A stretch of DNA of 64,000 nucleotides, taken from NCBI GenBank assembly GCA_944326685.1, contig CALVEV010000014.1:124001-188000 (forward strand), read 5' to 3'. This DNA is from Candidatus Gastranaerophilales bacterium (lineage in GTDB: Bacteria; Cyanobacteriota; Vampirovibrionia; Gastranaerophilales; Gastranaerophilaceae). Below, one piece after another: positions 62,079-64,000 of this stretch. The position numbers were made by a program, and so were the translations under genes. Each line of letters starts with the position of its first letter. Within the stretch, counting starts at the first letter, position 1. A model generated the notes under the pieces. It did no database searches. It saw only the letters and a list, made by a program, of their open reading frames with translations, and was not told where the DNA came from.

Positions 62079-62351
62079 TTATAAGTTACCTATAGCCCCT
62101 GTAATTAATCCTTGTAAGATTTGTAGAACAATAATTGCTATGATTGGAGAGAAATCCAACCCTCCTAAAGGTGGAACAAATCTTCTAAATACTTCTAAGT
62201 AAGAATCAGTCACAATTCTTATAAATTTAGCAGGTTGCTGTTCCCAATCAATACTTGGAATCCAAGTCATGAATATTCTAAGGATTATTAATACATAGAA
62301 CATGTTAAATAATCCGTTAACTGCTTTTAATAACATTGGAAATCTTACCAT
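62079..62351 (-). CDS. YggT-family membrane protein
   Basis: A 90-residue protein with two hydrophobic segments (about 9-26 and 65-85) and the YggT pattern (RIFMTWIPS, FRRFVPPLGGLDFSPIIAIIV). YggT/Ycf19 proteins occur in bacteria and plastids and are linked to cell division, osmotic response or nucleoid distribution; in plastids Ycf19 aids photosystem assembly. It lies 8 bp after mtnP on the same strand. Confidence 0.9.
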   Translation of the reverse strand: MVRFPMLLKAVNGLFNMFYVLIILRIFMTWIPSIDWEQQPAKFIRIVTDSYLEVFRRFVPPLGGLDFSPIIAIIVLQILQGLITGAIGNL

Positions 62352-62359
62352 TTTATCAC

Positions 62360-63157
62360 CTATGCTCTTGATTTAGCTTTTGTATTAGCGCAGTCACATT
62401 CTAATCTTTCTGTCGGAATATTTTCAATCATAGTGAATAATAACTTCTTAAGATTAGCAACGTTATTATTAAATACTTCAATAACAGCTTGATGAGAAAC
62501 AGGAGGAACATCTCCAACTAGACCTGCATCATAGTCTGTAATTAAAGAAATATTTAACGGACACATATCTAATTCTTTAACAAGGTATGCTTCAGGAAAA
62601 GCAGTCATGTTAATAACTTCCCAACCTTGGTTAGTAAAGAACTTAGATTCAGCTTTTGTTGAGAATCTAGGGCCATTGATAACAACAACAGTTCCTGTTT
62701 CATGAATTTTAATACCTAGATCTTTACCTGTTTTAATAGCTAATTTTCTTAGCTCAGGACAGTATAAATCAGCAGGAGATGGGTGAGTAACAATAGGTCC
62801 GTCAAAGAATGTTGAATTTCTTCCTTTTGTCCAATCAACGAATTGGTCACAAATAACAAAGCTACCAGGTTCAACATGTTTTTGTAAACTACCTGCAGCA
62901 CATGGAGAAATAACTCTTTCACAACCTACATGTTTCATAGCCCAAACATTAGCACGATAATTTAGTAAATGTGGCGGAATAGTATGAGTTCTTCCGTGAC
63001 GTGGCATAAATGCAACTTTGTGTGCCCCAATTTTACCAATAAATAAACTATCACTTGGCATGCCATAAGGAGTTTCTACTCTAACTTCTTCAATATCTTC
63101 TAAAAAGCTGTAAAAGCCTGAACCGCCAAATACACCAATATCTGCTAATTTTTCCAT
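62360..63157 (-). CDS. mtnP: S-methyl-5'-thioadenosine phosphorylase
   Basis: A 265-residue PNP-family enzyme: GVFGGSGFYSF, phosphate-binding MPRHGRTHTIPPHLLNYRAN, SPCAAGSLQKHVEPGSFV, GPRFSTKAES and the MTAFPEAYLVKEL Met loop. It cleaves methylthioadenosine to adenine and methylthioribose 1-phosphate. Archaeal-type purine nucleoside phosphorylases are similar. AGGAGGAG precedes the ATG. Confidence 0.94.
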   Translation of the reverse strand: MEKLADIGVFGGSGFYSFLEDIEEVRVETPYGMPSDSLFIGKIGAHKVAFMPRHGRTHTIPPHLLNYRANVWAMKHVGCERVISPCAAGSLQKHVEPGSFVICDQFVDWTKGRNSTFFDGPIVTHPSPADLYCPELRKLAIKTGKDLGIKIHETGTVVVINGPRFSTKAESKFFTNQGWEVINMTAFPEAYLVKELDMCPLNISLITDYDAGLVGDVPPVSHQAVIEVFNNNVANLKKLLFTMIENIPTERLECDCANTKAKSRA

Positions 63158-63297
63158 TTATAATCTCCTCCTAAAAAGTATATTTTTTAATATAACATAA
63201 ACTTTTTTATTTCACACATATTTAATAATTATTTACAACCCATGTAAACTTCTTTGTTTTATAATACACTAAGAATATTATAAGAAAGAGGTATTTT

Positions 63298-64000
63298 ATG
63301 AGACTTAATGCAGGGGAAGTTATTACAGCAATGGTTACACCTATGACATCTAATATGGACGTTGATTATAAGAAGGTGGAAGAGCTTGTTGAATACTTAT
63401 CTACAAATGGTTCTGATTCAATAGTAATAACAGGGACAACAGGGGAATCTCCAACATTAACTCATGATGAAGAAATAGAAATTTTAAAAGCAGCAAAGAA
63501 AGCAGTTAAAAATAATGCAAAAATAATTATGGGTACAGGTTCAAATTGTACAAAAACAGCTGTTGAAATGTCAAAAATAGCTGAACAAAATGGAGCTGAT
63601 GCTGTTTTATGTGTTGTACCTTATTATAACAAACCATCACAAAAAGGTATGATTGCACATTATTCAGCTATTGCAGAAGCTGTTTCTATCCCAATTATTA
63701 TGTATAATATTCCATCAAGAACCGGTGTTAACATGTCTGTTGAAACAGTAAAATACCTTGCAAATAAATATAAAAATATAGCTGCATTAAAACAAAGTTT
63801 TGGCGATATGGATACAATTACAGAATTAAATATAAATACACCAGATGACTTTACAATATTGAGTGGTGATGATAGTCTAACACTTCCAATGATGTCATTA
63901 GGTGTTCATGGGGTAATTTCAGTTGCATCTCATATATTTGGTAAAGAGCTAAAAACAATGATAAAAGAATTTAAGTCAGGTAATATAGAAAAAGCAAGAC
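63298..64000 (+). CDS. dapA: 4-hydroxy-tetrahydrodipicolinate synthase, 3' truncated
   Basis: 234 codons are visible, open to the window edge. Motifs are AMVTPMT, GTTGESPTLTHDE (44-56, active-site Thr pair), PYYNKPSQKGM (catalytic Tyr), YNIPSRTG and the Schiff-base Lys in AALKQSFGD. It makes the first committed intermediate of lysine and diaminopimelate synthesis, needed for peptidoglycan. TATAAT (63260-63265) lies upstream and AAGAGG precedes the ATG. Confidence 0.96.
   Translation, partial: MRLNAGEVITAMVTPMTSNMDVDYKKVEELVEYLSTNGSDSIVITGTTGESPTLTHDEEIEILKAAKKAVKNNAKIIMGTGSNCTKTAVEMSKIAEQNGADAVLCVVPYYNKPSQKGMIAHYSAIAEAVSIPIIMYNIPSRTGVNMSVETVKYLANKYKNIAALKQSFGDMDTITELNINTPDDFTILSGDDSLTLPMMSLGVHGVISVASHIFGKELKTMIKEFKSGNIEKAR

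Overview
The window looks like a chromosomal segment of a low-GC, diderm, non-photosynthetic relative of cyanobacteria, most likely a gut Melainabacterium (Vampirovibrionia, Gastranaerophilales-like). That placement is an inference with no marker gene checked. It rests on a strongly A+T-rich genome, a homologue of the cyanobacterial iron-sulfur clock protein LdpA, a Tic20/Ycf60-like membrane protein, an LPS-type outer envelope toolkit (OstA/LptD-like, AsmA/YhdP-like, MsbA-like, MlaE-like, GmhA, a porin), no photosynthesis genes, and many lineage-specific proteins of unknown function.

Layout. 1-4.5 kb: a truncated class V aminotransferase, two tandem paralogous small proteins, and a leftward operon gdhA / LdpA-like / HAD phosphatase. 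4.5-5.0 kb: tRNA-Ser(GGA) whose 3' end and flank are duplicated around a structured ~110-bp element. 5-9.7 kb: hemerythrin, rpiB-rsfS, a TPR protein, a Tic20-like protein, rqcP and a ROK kinase. 9.9-13.7 kb: an accessory stretch of unknown proteins around tRNA-Val, including a 469-residue repeat protein. 13.7-28 kb: rsmG, a P-loop/TPR protein, an envelope operon (micro-membrane protein, M23 peptidase, OstA-like, class II aldolase), a giant AsmA-like protein, an amino-acid-binding-like protein, and an operon of a Cys-rich protein, a formyltransferase and an endonuclease IV-like protein. 28-39 kb: two tandem APC permeases with glyQ, ilvE, mlaE, an MsbA-type ABC exporter and a zinc peptidase. 39-50 kb: recO, porin, GH57/DUF3536, M16 protease, rsmE and a CCA-adding enzyme. 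50-64 kb: lipM, a dicarboxylate/glutamate symporter, ileS, dnaB, a degenerate histidine kinase coupled to an MsmX/UgpC-type ATPase, gmhA, a class A beta-lactamase-like hydrolase, yggT, mtnP and the start of dapA.

Working together: the envelope genes imply LPS-like lipid assembly and transport between two membranes. gdhA, ilvE, glyQ, dapA, the APC permeases and the symporter point to an amino-acid-based nitrogen economy. rpiB, rsfS, rqcP, rsmG, rsmE, cca and ileS are ribosome and translation housekeeping.

The most novel signals are regulatory. Five places carry the same promoter-like element CAATT-N17-TTTATA with an invariant spacer: three before proteins of unknown function and two before short minus-strand transcripts that end in intrinsic terminators. 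The three protein-coding members also have tandemly repeated 5' leaders. Separately, several genes show a -10 box TANNNT 6-7 nt before ATG with no ribosome binding site, as expected for leaderless mRNAs.
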